Shown here one piece after another: positions 32,448 through 44,445 of a stretch of 64,000 bases of DNA. The stretch spans positions 52,005,117-52,069,116 of the forward strand of contig OU862912.1 of assembly GCA_917880885.1 (NCBI GenBank). The letters run 5' to 3'. The position numbers and the translations under genes are program-made. The notes under the pieces are model-generated. The model was not told the origin of the DNA. It ran no database searches and saw nothing but the letters and a program-made list of their open reading frames with translations. This stretch comes from Limnephilus marmoratus (taxonomy: Eukaryota; Arthropoda; Insecta; Trichoptera; Limnephilidae). How positions within the stretch are numbered: position 1 is the stretch's first letter; each line of letters begins with the position of its first letter.

Positions 32448-33060
32448 GATCTACGTTTACGGTACTGTGACGGCAAAAAAGGCAATAAACCTTATCATTA
32501 TAATACTATAAAACTGCAGCTCTTTCTCACACATTAAATAATGGTGAGAAAAAATATGAGACACAAAATAAGTGAACTGTTTCATCCTATTCATTTTCTT
32601 TACACGTGTGAGGGAGATGTATGAAAATGAGGCAAACAGTAAGCGTGTGCCCCCCCCCCCCCCCCCTTTGGAGAGGTGCAGACATACATTCTCTGTTTTT
32701 TCGGCTGTTAGTGAGTAAGAAAAAGCTGCAGAACAAAAGCAAAATCATCAGCACATTCACATTTGATGTTTTTGAGTTTTTGGAATCCAATCACACTTCA
32801 ATATTATCCTTGTAACTATATTCCATACTTTCAAAATTATCATCACTGCAAGTAGTATTGTAGGGGTCTACGGAGATGTCACAGTGCGATGTGTGAGAGA
32901 GATGCAAATAATTATGACTTTTTTCCTTTGGCAGAAACAGACCCACATACATTGTGTATCTCATCTTTTGAAAGAGCTGCAGCATTATTGTGATAAGGAA
33001 TATTTGTCAATTACCTTTTTTATGCCGTCACGGTACCGTAATCGTGGAAATCACGGTAAT
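32448..33060. mobile_element. Element with GGTACNGTGACGGCA inverted ends
   Basis: Left GGTACTGTGACGGCAAAAAA and right TATGCCGTCACGGTACCGT are inverted copies. GAGCTGCAG/CTGCAGCTC motifs recur inside (32513, 32726, 32976), with a poly-C run at 32648. It is non-coding, and its right half is repeated in inverse orientation at 28030-28640. Confidence 0.7.
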
Positions 33061-33531
33061 AATAAAGCTCCAATGTCTCAATAGTTTATTAAATTTGAAG
33101 TGATGATTCAATTAATGAAACCTCTTCATTGATTACATTACAATGACCATCAATACATTGACTGTTCAGAATTTTAATTGTTTGAGGTACCCAAAAGCTC
33201 AATGAATCAAACCAAAGATATTGAAATACAAAAGAAATATGCTATGATGTCCGCGCGACTGTCGGCGGACTAGGGGCCATTTTCGCAGCGTTTACCGACT
33301 CACACCTTTGCCAGAATTTTTTCTAATCAAAGATATAAAATATAATTTTTAAGAATAAAGGAGAACGTTGGCACCTAATTTCTTATTCAAAACCACCTTT
33401 TTGAATCAATAACTGAATTAGCTTAGAATTCAGAACAGCCGATGCATAATTTTGTTTTAGAGTATAAAAATGTAATGGTCACATTATTTTGCAGCAACAG
33501 TATTATGCACAATATCTTAAAATTTTTGGAG

Positions 33532-33650
33532 CAGGGGTCTCCAAAATACAACACCAGCCCGCGAGCACCACCAATCCGGCCTGCCATAGTTTATTTAGAT
33601 TACATTGTAAAATTTACAGGCCCTCGGGCAAAAAAGTTTTGAGACCCCTG
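33532..33650. mobile_element. 119-bp hAT-like miniature element
   Basis: The inverted ends CAGGGGTCTCCAAAA and TTTTGAGACCCCTG are a common hAT end type in animals. No matching 8-bp duplication is visible, so the insertion is probably old. Confidence 0.65.
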
Positions 33651-34010
33651 GTTTAGAACACCAATAGAATGAATCACTTTAGAAGTGCACCAAAAAATTT
33701 TGGTTTTAGTGGTCAGCATCGCCAAATTAAGACCTTTAATCATCGACCACAATGCTTAATGTATTTTTGAATTCAACTGCCTTTCAACACTTTTCTTTAC
33801 CAATGCAATTCACTCAATACTTTGTGTTTCTTCACAATGAAAAATTACCCAGCAAATTTGGACTGCAGAATAATTCCAATAATTTTAAATCTATGATGTT
33901 ATTATTCTGTTGTTTGTTTGAACTTTGTTTCAATACCATATCTGTGTAAAATCAGTTCTCATTGATATTTTTAATAATTTTTCTGTCGTTAGATAATTAT
34001 CTTCTATTGG

Positions 34011-35868
34011 CAGGGCTGGGCAAAATACATGCTTTGCTGTAATTGAAATATAAATTACAAAATACTTTTTCGCATGTATTTAAAATACGAAATACAAAAT
34101 ACTTTCAAGTCGTGTATTTAAAATACAAAATACAGTATTTTAACCTTTTTTTCCTTTCAAATACAAAATACAAATTACAAAATACAAAATACATTTGGTT
34201 TTGGTAGAACCTTTGGTTGCAATAAATTGTCGTAAATGCCCTTATCTAAGGGTGCGTTTCCATAGAAGCAATGTTGAGCAGAGTGAAACAGAGACGTGCA
34301 AAAATTGACTAATCATATTGCTCAAAAGACACATCTCATCTCCGCTTCACTTCACGCTCCGCTTAAAATTTGTGGTAAAGGACTCAGGTGTTAGGTAATA
34401 TAATAATAATATATTATTATTATAACACGACGTTTGTATAGCGCTATTTTGTGTTATTTCTAGTGACCGACCGAAGGTTCGGTTTCGGTTTCGTCAAGGT
34501 TCGGTAAAAAAATCTAGTTTCGGCATCAGTTTCGGTTTCGGCAGAAAATCTGCCGAACCTTCGGCCGCACCGAAACTCTGCATTTGTGAATTATCGCGTG
34601 CCGTTTGACTGACTTCGGGTGAGTTCGTGGCTCGTGTGTCATCCACCATCATCAACTGAGTTCGTTGGCCGGTCCGGCGTGCTTGTATTGTGACTTTATG
34701 TGATCACAAACTTCAATTATTTTTATTTATTTCATTCTAATTTTAATTTTATTTAACAAGTGTAAATAAAAATTAAAATCTAGTCTCCTTCAACGAAAGC
34801 GATCTTCCGAACAGTCCCTCCTTTGATGTGCTTGGTGTAAGGCCCTCCGTTCATGGAGATACTTACAATCTACGTAATTGTGACGAAACCACAAGTACCC
34901 TGTTGATATACATACTACTTTTTAATGCTAGTCTCCGTAAACGGCGCTATCCGAAATATACTATTTAGTCACATGAGAACGGGTCGTTTCTACGACTCAT
35001 TCTTGAGTTCAACAGCTCGGCTGTGGAACCCGGCCTCTATGTTTCCTCCCTCCTTCCTCTCCCCACAAAGACCCTCCATACAGCATCTTCAAAGATGACA
35101 TACGCCCTGAGGGAAATTATTTTCCCTCAGGATATGTGGAGTTAATGTAAAAAAATGTTGTGGTTGTAAACGCAATTAAAATTATAATACTCAATTTATG
35201 AAGTCCTTACTTTATAGTGAATATAAGTGTAAAAAATAAGCCGAATTTCAGTAAACAATAGATTTTTAACATGTCTAAAAAAGTTTCGGTTTCGGTTTCG
35301 GCCGAAACTGAGACAGATATCGAATATTCGGTTTCGTTTTCGGTAGAAAATCCTGTTTCGGTCGGACACTAGTTATTTCACTTCAAGTGCGCTCTACTGT
35401 AATTAACTTAAAAATAATTTAGTATTCAGTCAAATTATTCCCATAGTGCTTGATCTAATACTATTACACAAAAATGTACAATACAAAGCAATGACAAGCA
35501 TTACATAATGATACAAATATGATAGAAAATGTACTATAACAGTGCTATTATGGCACAGGACGTGTTGCCAACTCTAAATATTAACACACATAACATATAG
35601 CTTTGGATTCTAGCGTTTTTAGTCTACGTATTATCTATGTCAGTTTATTTTTCATTATCATTATTAAGATCGCTAAATGTATTTGAAAATGTATTTTGAA
35701 GCCATAAGTATTTGAAATACAAATTACAAAATACCTCAGCCCCAGGTAATTGAAATACCAATTACAAAATACATTTTTAGGAAGTAATTGAAATACAAAT
35801 ACAAAATACGTATTTGTATTTCAAATACGTATTTCAATTACAAGTATTTCAAATACTGCCCAGCCCTG
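34011..35868. mobile_element. hAT element (CAGGGCTGGGCA ends) with exact 8-bp duplication
   Basis: CAGGGCTGGGCA and TGCCCAGCCCTG are inverted ends flanked by TCTATTGG on both sides (34003-34010 and 35869-35876). Both subterminal zones are packed with GTATTT(T)GTATTT/AAATACAAAATAC repeats, probable transposase binding sites. It is interrupted by a second hAT at 34461-35371. It carries no transposase. Confidence 0.88.
34461..35371. mobile_element. hAT element nested inside the previous hAT
   Basis: The ends TAGTGACCGACCGAA and TTCGGTCGGACACTA are inverted (one mismatch) and flanked by GTTATTTC on both sides (34453-34460 and 35372-35379). Subterminal TTTCGGTTTCGG repeats are present at both ends. 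A CR1-type LINE 3' end (34930-35155) lies inside it, so this is a third nesting level. Confidence 0.85.
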
Positions 35869-36069
35869 TCTATTGGCCATTACTGATCTAAAAATTCGTC
35901 TTTTATTCTGTGTCAGATTCATTTTGTGTTCAAATTGTCATGATATGAAAATGATTATTGTTGGTTTTTAGAGACTGAGGCAACTTAATTACCTCGACCA
36001 TCCAAAAAAAACTGGATTTATGTATATCTTTCACACATTTTATTATATATTAATGAATATAACATACAG

Positions 36070-36300
36070 CAGGAGGCAAATCTGGAGTCCACGGAGGCAG
36101 GAATGCAAGCTGCTCAGCAGGATGCAGCTCGGGGAGCAAGGTTCCGGGCCGTGGCCCAACAAGCCGTGCTGTACTGCGGCTCTCAGCGAGGCATGGTGGA
36201 TCAGGTCTCCCTCATCATCTTCCCCATCTGCTTCATCATCTTCGCCACCGTCTACTGGATCATTTACCTCAATGCCTCTCAGCAACAGATGAAGCAATGA
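36070..36300 (+). CDS. Cys-loop chloride channel, last exon with M4 and stop
   Basis: This terminal exon encodes the rest of the cytoplasmic loop (alanine/glutamine-rich, ARFRAVAQQAVLYCGSQRG) and M4 (VSLIIFPICFIIFATVYW and on to IIYL). It ends in a short extracellular tail, NASQQQMKQ, and a TGA at 36298. The acceptor is a tandem CAGCAG: splicing at the first AG starts the exon at 36070 and adds one Gln, while splicing at the second starts it at 36073. Both keep the frame. With this exon the channel C-terminus is complete. Confidence 0.93.
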   Translation, partial: QEANLESTEAGMQAAQQDAARGARFRAVAQQAVLYCGSQRGMVDQVSLIIFPICFIIFATVYWIIYLNASQQQMKQ

Positions 36301-36359
36301 CCCCCATACATAATGGATGATGGATTTTTTCTACGCTAAATCTTAAAAATCTTGTTCTT

Positions 36360-37130
36360 TTACAAAAGGCTGTGGCAAAAGTTGCCTTTCTGTTAAAATC
36401 AGTGGTGACTAATCTCACAAACATCTTATTTACCTTTTATGGTGGAAAATATGCGTGGTGCAGACAGTGATGCCGCAAAGTTGCCTTTTAATTAAAATCA
36501 GTGACAATCAATCTTAAACATCTTCTTTACCTACCTTTAATGGTGGAAAAACTGCGTGGCGCAAGCAGTGATGCCACAACATTGCCTTTTAATAGCCAAG
36601 AGATCTTAATTTAAAATCAGTGGAGGTCAATCTTACATCATGGCGAAGCCACAAAGTTGCCTTTTAGTGACTGGCAGGTTTTCATGTTAAAATCAGTGGC
36701 GGTAAATCTTAAACATCATGGCGAAGCCACAAAGATGTCTTTTCTTGACCGGGATGTTTTAAGTTAAAATCAGTGGCGGTAAATCTTAAGCATCACGGCG
36801 AAGTCACAAAGTTGCCTTTTAGTGACTGGCAGGTATTCATGTTAAAATCAGTGGCGGTAAATCTTAAACATCATGGCGAAGCCACAAAGATGTCTTTTCT
36901 TGACCGGGATGTTTTAAGTTAAAATCAGTGGCGGTAAATCTTAAGCATCACGGCGAAGTCACAAAGTTGCCTTTTAGTGACCGGGAGGTTTTCAGTTAAA
37001 ATCAGTGGCGGTAAATCTTAAACATCATGGCAAAGCCACAAAGTTGCCTTTTAACATCACGGCGAAGCCACAAAGTTGCCTTTTCGTGGCTGGGAGTTGT
37101 TAAATTAAAATAAGTGGAGGTAAAGCTTAA
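36360..37130 (+). repeat. 77-bp minisatellite in the channel 3' UTR
   Basis: Starting about 60 bp after the channel stop codon, a unit of about 77 bp is repeated around ten times. Landmarks are AAAATCAGTGG, a CTTAAACATCA segment and GCCACAAAGTTGCCTTTT. Copies next to the stop are diverged. In the middle (about 36690-36997) two 154-bp dimers are nearly identical, so homogenisation was recent. The array would be transcribed as 3' UTR. Confidence 0.85.
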
Positions 37131-37225
37131 ACACCTTCTTTGGTGGAAGGCTGCCTCCCGCAGCTATGATGTGGCCTTTCCGTTGCTGGGAGATCTTTAA
37201 AAGTCAGCGTAAGAAAACGTCAATC

Positions 37226-37928
37226 AATAAATTAATCTTAAAACTGCAGTAGCATCTATCGTATTGTTCTATTCTACTTTGTAAAAAAAAATTCGTCCCA
37301 TTATATACAAATGACAATATGTGCCTTGAATGGACGGTGATAATCGATTATAATCCTTACTTTATTCTTAAACTTTAAAATAAAAATAATATTGTTCTGA
37401 ACACTGCAAGTGCTATTATATAATTAGTGATGTAAGTTGATGAGAGGGGCAGCTGTGATGTTGTATATAAAGCCTTAGTGTCCTGCCGGTGAGAACTCCA
37501 ATGTAACCTCTCTTTCTGATAGATCATGAGAGAAAGAGGGAGAGGTAACAATGGAGCTATCAACGGTAGTCTATTCCCTAACTGCTCCGGAGCCCGGTTG
37601 TGATCTCAGTGGTGTTTCAACAAAGTGTAAGAACGATAAAACTTTTGCGAAAGTTGTTGAAATGAAACTGTTAAAAGTATATATGCGTAGTATTCATTAT
37701 TCACGCAGTGCTTTCACACTCTGTCCATTATATTTAAAATGTATCATATCAATCACCAAAATACCTTTATAATATTGTAATTATTACCTATTGTTATATT
37801 TTAGACATAGCACAAATAATATATTATTATATTTATCATGATTGAACATCAATTGTTAGCCCAATGTTTTTATGACATTAATAAATTTATCAAACTCTCA
37901 AGTGCAATTCAATTTAATCTTTAATAAA
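37226..37928 (+). terminator. Candidate polyadenylation signals of the channel gene
   Basis: AATAAA hexamers are at 37226-37231, just after the minisatellite, and at 37923-37928. Either could end the channel transcript. The region between is AT-rich without recognisable coding content. Hexamers alone are weak evidence. Confidence 0.3.
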
Positions 37929-37929
37929 T

Positions 37930-40900
37930 ACATAAAACATTACAACTGTTTTTATTTCTACCTTCATTTGTTTGATGTTTGTTTGGTGTGCTAAGTCTAT
38001 GAATTTACATACTATTAGACGAGGGGTAGAAATCTCAAAGTGGGAAGACAAGAACAAGACAATTGTAACAATCTCGATATCTAGTACTTTAGTTTTAGTA
38101 CTAAACTGCTACACGTCGAGTAAGGTTGCGTCTTACCAGCACTTACCAGTAAGTAAATTGCGTTTTAAAAAGTGTCAAAATGCCCTCCTGTGTGATGAGA
38201 AAATGTTTCAATTACACGGCAAATAATAGTAAAGGCGAATGAATAACATTTCATTTGTAAGTACACGCAAATTACTTAATATTATCAATTATTATTAATA
38301 TTACAATTAATTTTCATGTTTCCCGCTCGCGGTTTTAAACGTCATTAGAGAAAATTCAAGTCCTACTAAAGTAGAGGGTCTGGACGCGCAACAGTCAAAT
38401 TTCTGTTGCCAAGTAAACTTCACTGTTTTAAAGCAGACTAATCAGCCTAAACACTCTGTTTATTTGTTTGCTTGCGGTAAAACAACACATAAATCAGTAG
38501 TTCTAACAAGTATTGATGACAATCGCCACCATTTGAAAACTGTCGTTGCCCTATTGTAATTATTGTATAACTCGACATATCAAACTCCGACAGGCAGCCA
38601 GACCTTTTATTCTAGTGGGCCTCAAGAAAAGAAGACAGCGAACGTTCCATCAAAAAGTGACAAGCAATACGCCGCACGCTCCTATATTCATTGCATTCAT
38701 ACACACACATTATTTGATTGTCTATCTTTATCACGCAGGAATAAACTTTTGAATTAAGAAATTATACTGAAAATCGCTGAAAACAAAAGAGTGTTCCTTA
38801 CTTTCCACATTATATTGTGAGTATGTGAGACTATGGCGAGTCTATTTATTTATCTAACGTCATTGTGCTAAGTAAGATATTCTTCAACTTGAAGCGTTTA
38901 ATAGTACGTCTCAAACCATTTTGGTTTGGTAGATTAAGGTACCTAAGCAATGCATAAAAATATCTGGACTAACAGGCCATTTTCTGAGTAGTTCCAAAAT
39001 TTTTGCTAGATTGAAGGCGGTCCTCCTGTCATTAATCTAACTGGTATATCCTTATGGACCAGGGTTGCCAATTCACGGAAAATTTCCTAAATTGCAGGTA
39101 ATTTTTAAGAATTTAAAATTTAAACTAATTGGGTATGTGAGAATGTATTATAATTTCGTTTTCTTTCGCAGCAAATTTTCAACCAAATTTCTATTTTTGC
39201 CTGAATGAAAGAGGAAATTCGAAAATGACTAAATAATAAAAAATAAATCCTAATTTCAAAAAACTTTTGTTTCATTTTGGAGGCAAAGGAACTTGTTAGG
39301 AGTATAAAAATTCATCTAATCTATCGAGCAGTGGCGGCTCGAGCACTTCTTTGGTGGTGGGGATCGACATTTTTTACGTAATGTAAACATTTTTTATGTA
39401 ATCTCACCACCCGTAGCATATAATATAAAATTTCTCGTATAAAAATTTTGATGGTCTAAACATGCTAATCAGATATCTAAACATAAAATAATATAAAATA
39501 TCTATTTATATATGTATATACCTACACCAATTTACAAATACCAACTTTCAAAAATAAAGCTTTATCTTGCAAGATTATTATCGAATTTGAATGCGAGCGA
39601 TTCCCGCCCGTAACTCCGCAAACAAATGGTTCAGTGGGGATCCAAAGAATTGTCCCCCATGGTATTTGAATTCACATATACAACGCAAGGAATCTATGGG
39701 GATAGCTCGGATTGTACCCCAAATGCACAGTAGATTCTGCGCACTGATAAATAGACCCGCTGCTTTCATGCGCCATACATTGTTCGCTGTTTTAGTATTT
39801 TATTTCTGCAAATGTTAATTACTTTTATATTTAAAGAATTCATTCATTTTGATGAAGACAAAGCTTCGACTGTTATTTCCTTTAGTAGGATTCGAGAGTA
39901 ACTGGTGGGGACTGTCCCCACTGTCCCCCTATGAAGAACCACAACTGCTTTCGTGGGTACTTTAGAACACATTGATAGCAGAAATTTGAAATGCTGTAAA
40001 CGACAAGAAATCCAAAAATGAGTTAAAAGTCATTTTTCTCCATTTTTTTCTCTGGGAAACTTTATGGTAGCATTTGAAGAGGATTTTTTGTTTAAAATAA
40101 ATTAAACTCTGTTATTAAAGAATTTACAAAAAATGTTAAGTGTTCTGAAAGATTTATTCATTGTTGATTTTATGTTCAATATTCATATATTATAGATCTA
40201 CAAAAACTGGATATGGTTTTTAAAAGAAAACAAAAACTTTCTTTTCAATCTCCATTAAGTCTCCATTTTGTCTTTTACAGCATTTCAAATTTCCGTTATC
40301 AATATACTGGAAATGACCTACCGAAATAGAATATCGTCAAGATATAAAAACATGGTCTCAAATATTCCAAAACTGACACATGAAAAGCTTAAAAAAATTA
40401 AAAATAAATACCTCCACAAATTTTTCGCCAATTTTTTTTTTTTAGTACTTCCAAATTATTTGCTTTTGTCCAGAGGAAATATTGAAGGAAGTACACCTTT
40501 CTACAGCTGTTTTATCAATGGTAGTAGGTATGAAATTAATATTGCCTGGCTCACACAGACTTGCATGATTAATTAATAATACAGTATAATTTTTAGCATT
40601 TTGCTGTTATCGTCTTTTCACGCCAACTCCTGTGACCTAAGACCTCCGTAGTGCCGAGGGTAAAAATCCCACAAACAAAATGTATTAATTTCAGATTACC
40701 ATATGGATGCACCGGCACTCAGCGGAGATTTTTGTATCCAACTTTTGGCGCTTGAGTTTTTTCAAAGTTTCATAACTGCAGATAGAATGAAATTGTAAGT
40801 TAAAAATAATCAAGCTGAAATTCCATAGAAAATGGTGTGTAATGCATGACGCCAGAGCTCGCCGCTTGAGAATTTTAAGATGGATGCACCAACAAATTTT

Positions 40901-41190
40901 CTGCATCATAGACAAATATTTTCAATAACATTTATTAATTAAAAAAATCTTTTTTTTTCAAATTGTATTTTCTTTAACATGCTAAACCATAACTAATAAC
41001 AATATACACTATTCAACAATTTCTATAATTAAAACGAACATACAGTTACATACTTATCTCTATAGGCGGCCAAAAGAATAATAAAAAACCACAAACTATT
41101 TTTACATCCACAGATTTTTGTATCCACAAAATCAACACCGGCGACTCCCCGACTACAGAGATAAGTATGTCGATCTGTATTTAGTTATGT
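37930..41190. other. Spacer between the channel gene and ATP23
   Basis: Mostly AT-rich without a supported gene. CAGTGGCGGCTCGAG at about 39330 is a typical hAT left end without a visible partner. Segments at 40690-41150 contain the phrase GATTTTTGTATCCA twice (40721 and 41112). Small frames (37972-38226, 38546-38757, 39578-39818, 40268-40576) show no known domain. Confidence 0.4.
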
Positions 41191-41195
41191 TCACC

Positions 41196-41590
41196 CGACA
41201 GTTGATCCCCCGAAGGTTGGCCCCCCGAAAAGATATTTATTACAAAATTATAATTTTTTGAGCATTATTTACCAATTTCAAACGTAACTTCAAAAATACC
41301 TTAATAATAAGTTGGTATGGATATCAAACAAATTTATTTACATTGTCAATTTTTTTGTACTTTTACCCTGGTATATAGTAAATAGACAAGTAAGTTTTTC
41401 CCTAATGCATTTGAATGAAAATATGTTTAATACTTTTATTATTCGGCGGTGCATTCTCTCTGCACAACACTTCAGGTACATTTAGTATTATTTTGTGTAA
41501 GTAGGTAAACCGCATTTTCCCTAAAGTGACAGCATATTGTATATAAGTATGCCGGGGGGCCAAGTGTCGGGGATCAACTGTCATGGAACC
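41196..41590. mobile_element. Miniature element abutting the ATP23 stop codon
   Basis: The left end (CGACAGTTGATCCCCCGAAG, then GGTTGGCCCCCC) and right end (GGGGGGCCAAGTGTCGGGGA, then TCAACTGTCATGGAACC) are inverted over about 35 bp. Right-end fragments of the same family are at 7276 and 8650-8765. In copies elsewhere the shared end reaches AACCATTT, so here it may overlap the TAA stop itself. Confidence 0.75.
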
Positions 41591-41591
41591 G

Positions 41592-41792
41592 TTAGTTATA
41601 ATCATATCCATACATAGGCCCCTCAATGTAGGCCTTCTGCATGTCGCGAGAGTTTCTTCTGATGCGTCTACCAATAGGCTCCAAATCAGCGTAGCATTTA
41701 TCGAAGACCTTATCCACCACTGCCCGTGCTTCTTCCTTGGTTATTTTCCTAACGGCAAGCACCGAATACACAGCTTTGGTCTTCACACATTC
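41592..41792 (-). CDS. ATP23: ATP23 exon 5 and stop
   Basis: The last exon reads ECVKTKAVYSVLAVRKIT to MQKAYIEGPMYGYDYN and ends TAA (41594-41592). The conserved ECV, the repeated basic segments and the aromatic C-terminus fit the family. The stop codon is within a few bases of the terminal inverted repeat of a miniature element, so the 3' UTR is made of transposon sequence. That element also carries a candidate AATAAA signal (41440-41435, - strand). Confidence 0.92.
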   Translation of the reverse strand, partial: ECVKTKAVYSVLAVRKITKEEARAVVDKVFDKCYADLEPIGRRIRRNSRDMQKAYIEGPMYGYDYN

Positions 41793-41854
41793 CTGAAAGA
41801 ATACCACTCATATAAGTATTCAAAATATTTTTAAATATGCAACTTGGAAGGAAG

Positions 41855-42255
41855 GTAAGGGTATTGCCGCCCCGGGAACCAATCATTGAAGAACCAAATC
41901 CCTGACATAGGTCACCCCAAGTGGTTCGCTAGGTTTGGTGGGGTTTAACGGGGGAGCCCCGGATTCGTGGGGTGAGGCCAATGGAGACCTAACCTAGACT
42001 TCTCCAGCAGGACTCTCTCAACCCATCGGTTTGCACCGCAGTAGGAGGGATGGATTCATACGTCCGTCACTCCTGGACACATTGACCCCCACCGATTCCT
42101 ACCCACCCCTCATACACTTTTCCTTCCCAGAATTTCCTCTCATTCCTTTCCCTAAAAAGACCCTCCACACAGCATCCCAAAAGATGACAGGGGTCCTGAG
42201 GGATTTTTTTCCTTGGGGTCTCTTGTGAGCAAGATAATTTAAAAAAAAATAAAAG
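41855..42255 (+). repeat. Retroelement 3'-end copy in the last ATP23 intron
   Basis: It starts CGCCCCGGGAACCAATC, passes TAGGTCACCCCAAGTGG, ATGGATTCATACGTCCGTCA and CCTCCACACAGCATCCC, and ends in an A-rich tail near 42240. It is the longest copy of this family in the window. It looks like a SINE or a LINE 3' UTR. Confidence 0.65.
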
Positions 42256-42402
42256 ATAAAATAGAGCGGCGACAAAACAAGATCACGATAAAAGAATTGG
42301 TTAAGTTAGGTTAGGTTTGATGTTATTTTTCTTCACTTGTTTTGTTTTGTCACTGCCCTATGTTGTAATGGAACCCAATTATTTATTGTTATAACTAATT
42401 AC

Positions 42403-42627
42403 CCGATGAGTCTGTTTAATGTTGGTGAGGGAGGAATCTGCCTGCACCATGGAACTCATGAAGGAGCAGTGCGTGAGGTTGGCAGCCCTGATCTCCGTGC
42501 ACGCCAGGTGCTCCGTATTCTTGAAGTCCAGCTCGTTTCTGCAGAAGTCAAACATGTGGACCATCTCGTGAGACAGGACTCCCTGGATCAGACCCTCAGA
42601 TTTACACATGTTCTGGCAAACAACTAT
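42403..42627 (-). CDS. ATP23: ATP23 exon 4 (catalytic zinc site)
   Basis: The exon begins IVVCQNMCKSEGLIQGV and carries LSHEMVHMFDFCRNELD, so the HEMVH zinc-binding and catalytic motif sits at residues 156-160 of the protein. It continues with the conserved TEIRAANLTHCS. The acceptor is TTTATTTCAG and the donor GTAATT after CGG (phase 0). All residues needed for a zinc metalloprotease are present, so the enzyme should be active. Confidence 0.95.
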
Positions 42628-42769
42628 CTGAAATAAAAATCAAAATTAAAAATAAACATCTAATACAAAAATATAATCAAAAAAAAATTAATTTGGAAGT
42701 GTGTCTGTCCTGTGTAACTCTGGTTCAATGAACTCATTAATCCCTCAGGCCTCGAACCTATTATTTTGG

Positions 42770-42815
42770 AATGTCTAAATATTTTCACTTTGCAATAAAA
42801 TCGAAATAAATGCAA
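42770..42815 (-). repeat. Lone relative of the 47-bp tandem unit
   Basis: TTTGCAATAAAATCGAAATA within ATATTTTCACTTTGC... matches the unit tandemly repeated at 63714-64000. Confidence 0.55.
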
Positions 42816-42851
42816 TATTTCTGAATGCATCCGAAAACTAAAAACTCTTTT

Positions 42852-43518
42852 AAGGCCCTGATCGACAGGCGAGTAAAACCGCGGTCTTATGGCTCGTCGG
42901 TAAAGCTCGCCGGTGTATCATTGCAAAACCGCAGTTTTGTGAGTTGACAAGCCTGGCTCGTGGCTCGTCATGTTTGCTTAATATTTTACTCGGCTCGTCG
43001 TTCAAAACTGCGTGTCGATCACGGCCGGCGAGCCAAGCCACCGGTTATCGGCGACAGCGCTAGAGGACGGACAAGGACGGACGTCACGTAATAATGAATC
43101 TGCGAATTCACAGTGACGATTTAATCGTAGAATTCATAAATGGCTTCCGAGAGTATCCCTGTTTATGGCAAATTAAATCAAGCGAATACAAAAACAAGGG
43201 AAATAATTCATAAAAAAAATATTATTAAAAAAAATTTTAATAAAAATTCTTAATTTATTAAATTTATTTTTTATTTTATTTATTAAAATTTATTTTACTT
43301 TTTAATTTTTTATTTAATAATAATTTTTAATTCGTGGTATGCTATAATACCAAGATAACACAAAGCTTCAGACTCCGAACAAGACATGTTAACCTCAATT
43401 CGACTACGATACGACTGTTTTACTCGCTAGTCGATCAGCACCAACGAGCCGCGAGTAAAACCGACGGTTTTTAAAACCGCGGTATAGGCTCGTACGTCGA
43501 TCACCCACTTTAGAAAGG
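42852..43518. mobile_element. Element with TGATCGAC inverted ends and GCTCGT repeats
   Basis: Left CTGATCGACAGGCGAGTAAAACCGC and right GCTCGTACGTCGATCA are inverted ends. GGCTCGT/ACGAGCC, GCGAGTAAAACC and ACCGCGGT motifs recur near both ends. The AT-rich middle is non-coding. It lies in ATP23 intron 3. Confidence 0.65.
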
Positions 43519-44189
43519 TGATGAAATACGCTTTCAAAATTAAAATTCGAAATCATCATATAATTTTTTAAATATCAACATTTTGAATGCAAACTTTAAA
43601 AAGTTTTAAAAATGGCTCACCTTACATTTTTCTAACTAAAATTAAAAAGATAATGAATTTAAAAAGATAATGAAAAAAAAAACACGTACACATATTTTAT
43701 TAGGCAAATGTATTATAAACGTAAACTCACTCTTTAATCGTTTCATGTAAAAATAATTAATAAAAAAATCCCAAAGTTTCATACCCTTTTTTCAAATTAC
43801 AATCAGAAACTTTGGATTCACAGATGTACATTTTAATAATTATGGGGTTAACTTTTAGGCTTGGAATGTAAAGCGTGGTGTTTTCTCTTTCTAACAATGT
43901 TTAGATCATATTTCTAACCATGATTAAGGGACACACAACGATTTTCTATGAGTTGTTCCGAAAACTGAACAAATTAGCCTGAGGGGCTTCATTTTCAAAA
44001 TTGGAACTCATTGTGTAAAGTATTCAGCCAAGCGATAAAGTAGGTTCCTACACAATATTTTAACAAAAAATTATTTTAATTGTTATTTCAAAAATGAAAT
44101 TATAATACATTATACATATAACATTATAAAAACATTTGTAGTATTAACTAGGTATCAACTTGATGAAAGACCACTATTCTAAATCTTAA

Positions 44190-44445
44190 CGTCGCGATTC
44201 CGTGTTTTTCGTGGGATCGTTATTAGATAACGGACGTGATCTCCCTGTCAGATTTGTGCGATTTTTATAGCTGTTATTTACTATTTCTATGTACAAAATA
44301 CATTAAATGAATAAATAAGCATGCATACTTGCAGGTATTCATGTTTAATTCGATCTTAACTAAAATATGTGTGACTAAGTAAATATGGAAAAATCACACA
44401 AATCTGACCGGAGATATCCAATAACAATACCACAAAAAATACGGA
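44190..44445. mobile_element. Palindromic miniature element
   Basis: GCGATTCCGTGTTTTTCGTG...TCAGATTTGTGCGATTTTTA is answered by an inverted copy at 44385-44450 (AAAAATCACACAAATCTGAC...ATACGGAATCGC). A relative with the same TCAAATTTGTGTGATTT arms is at 57970-58320. Confidence 0.7.
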
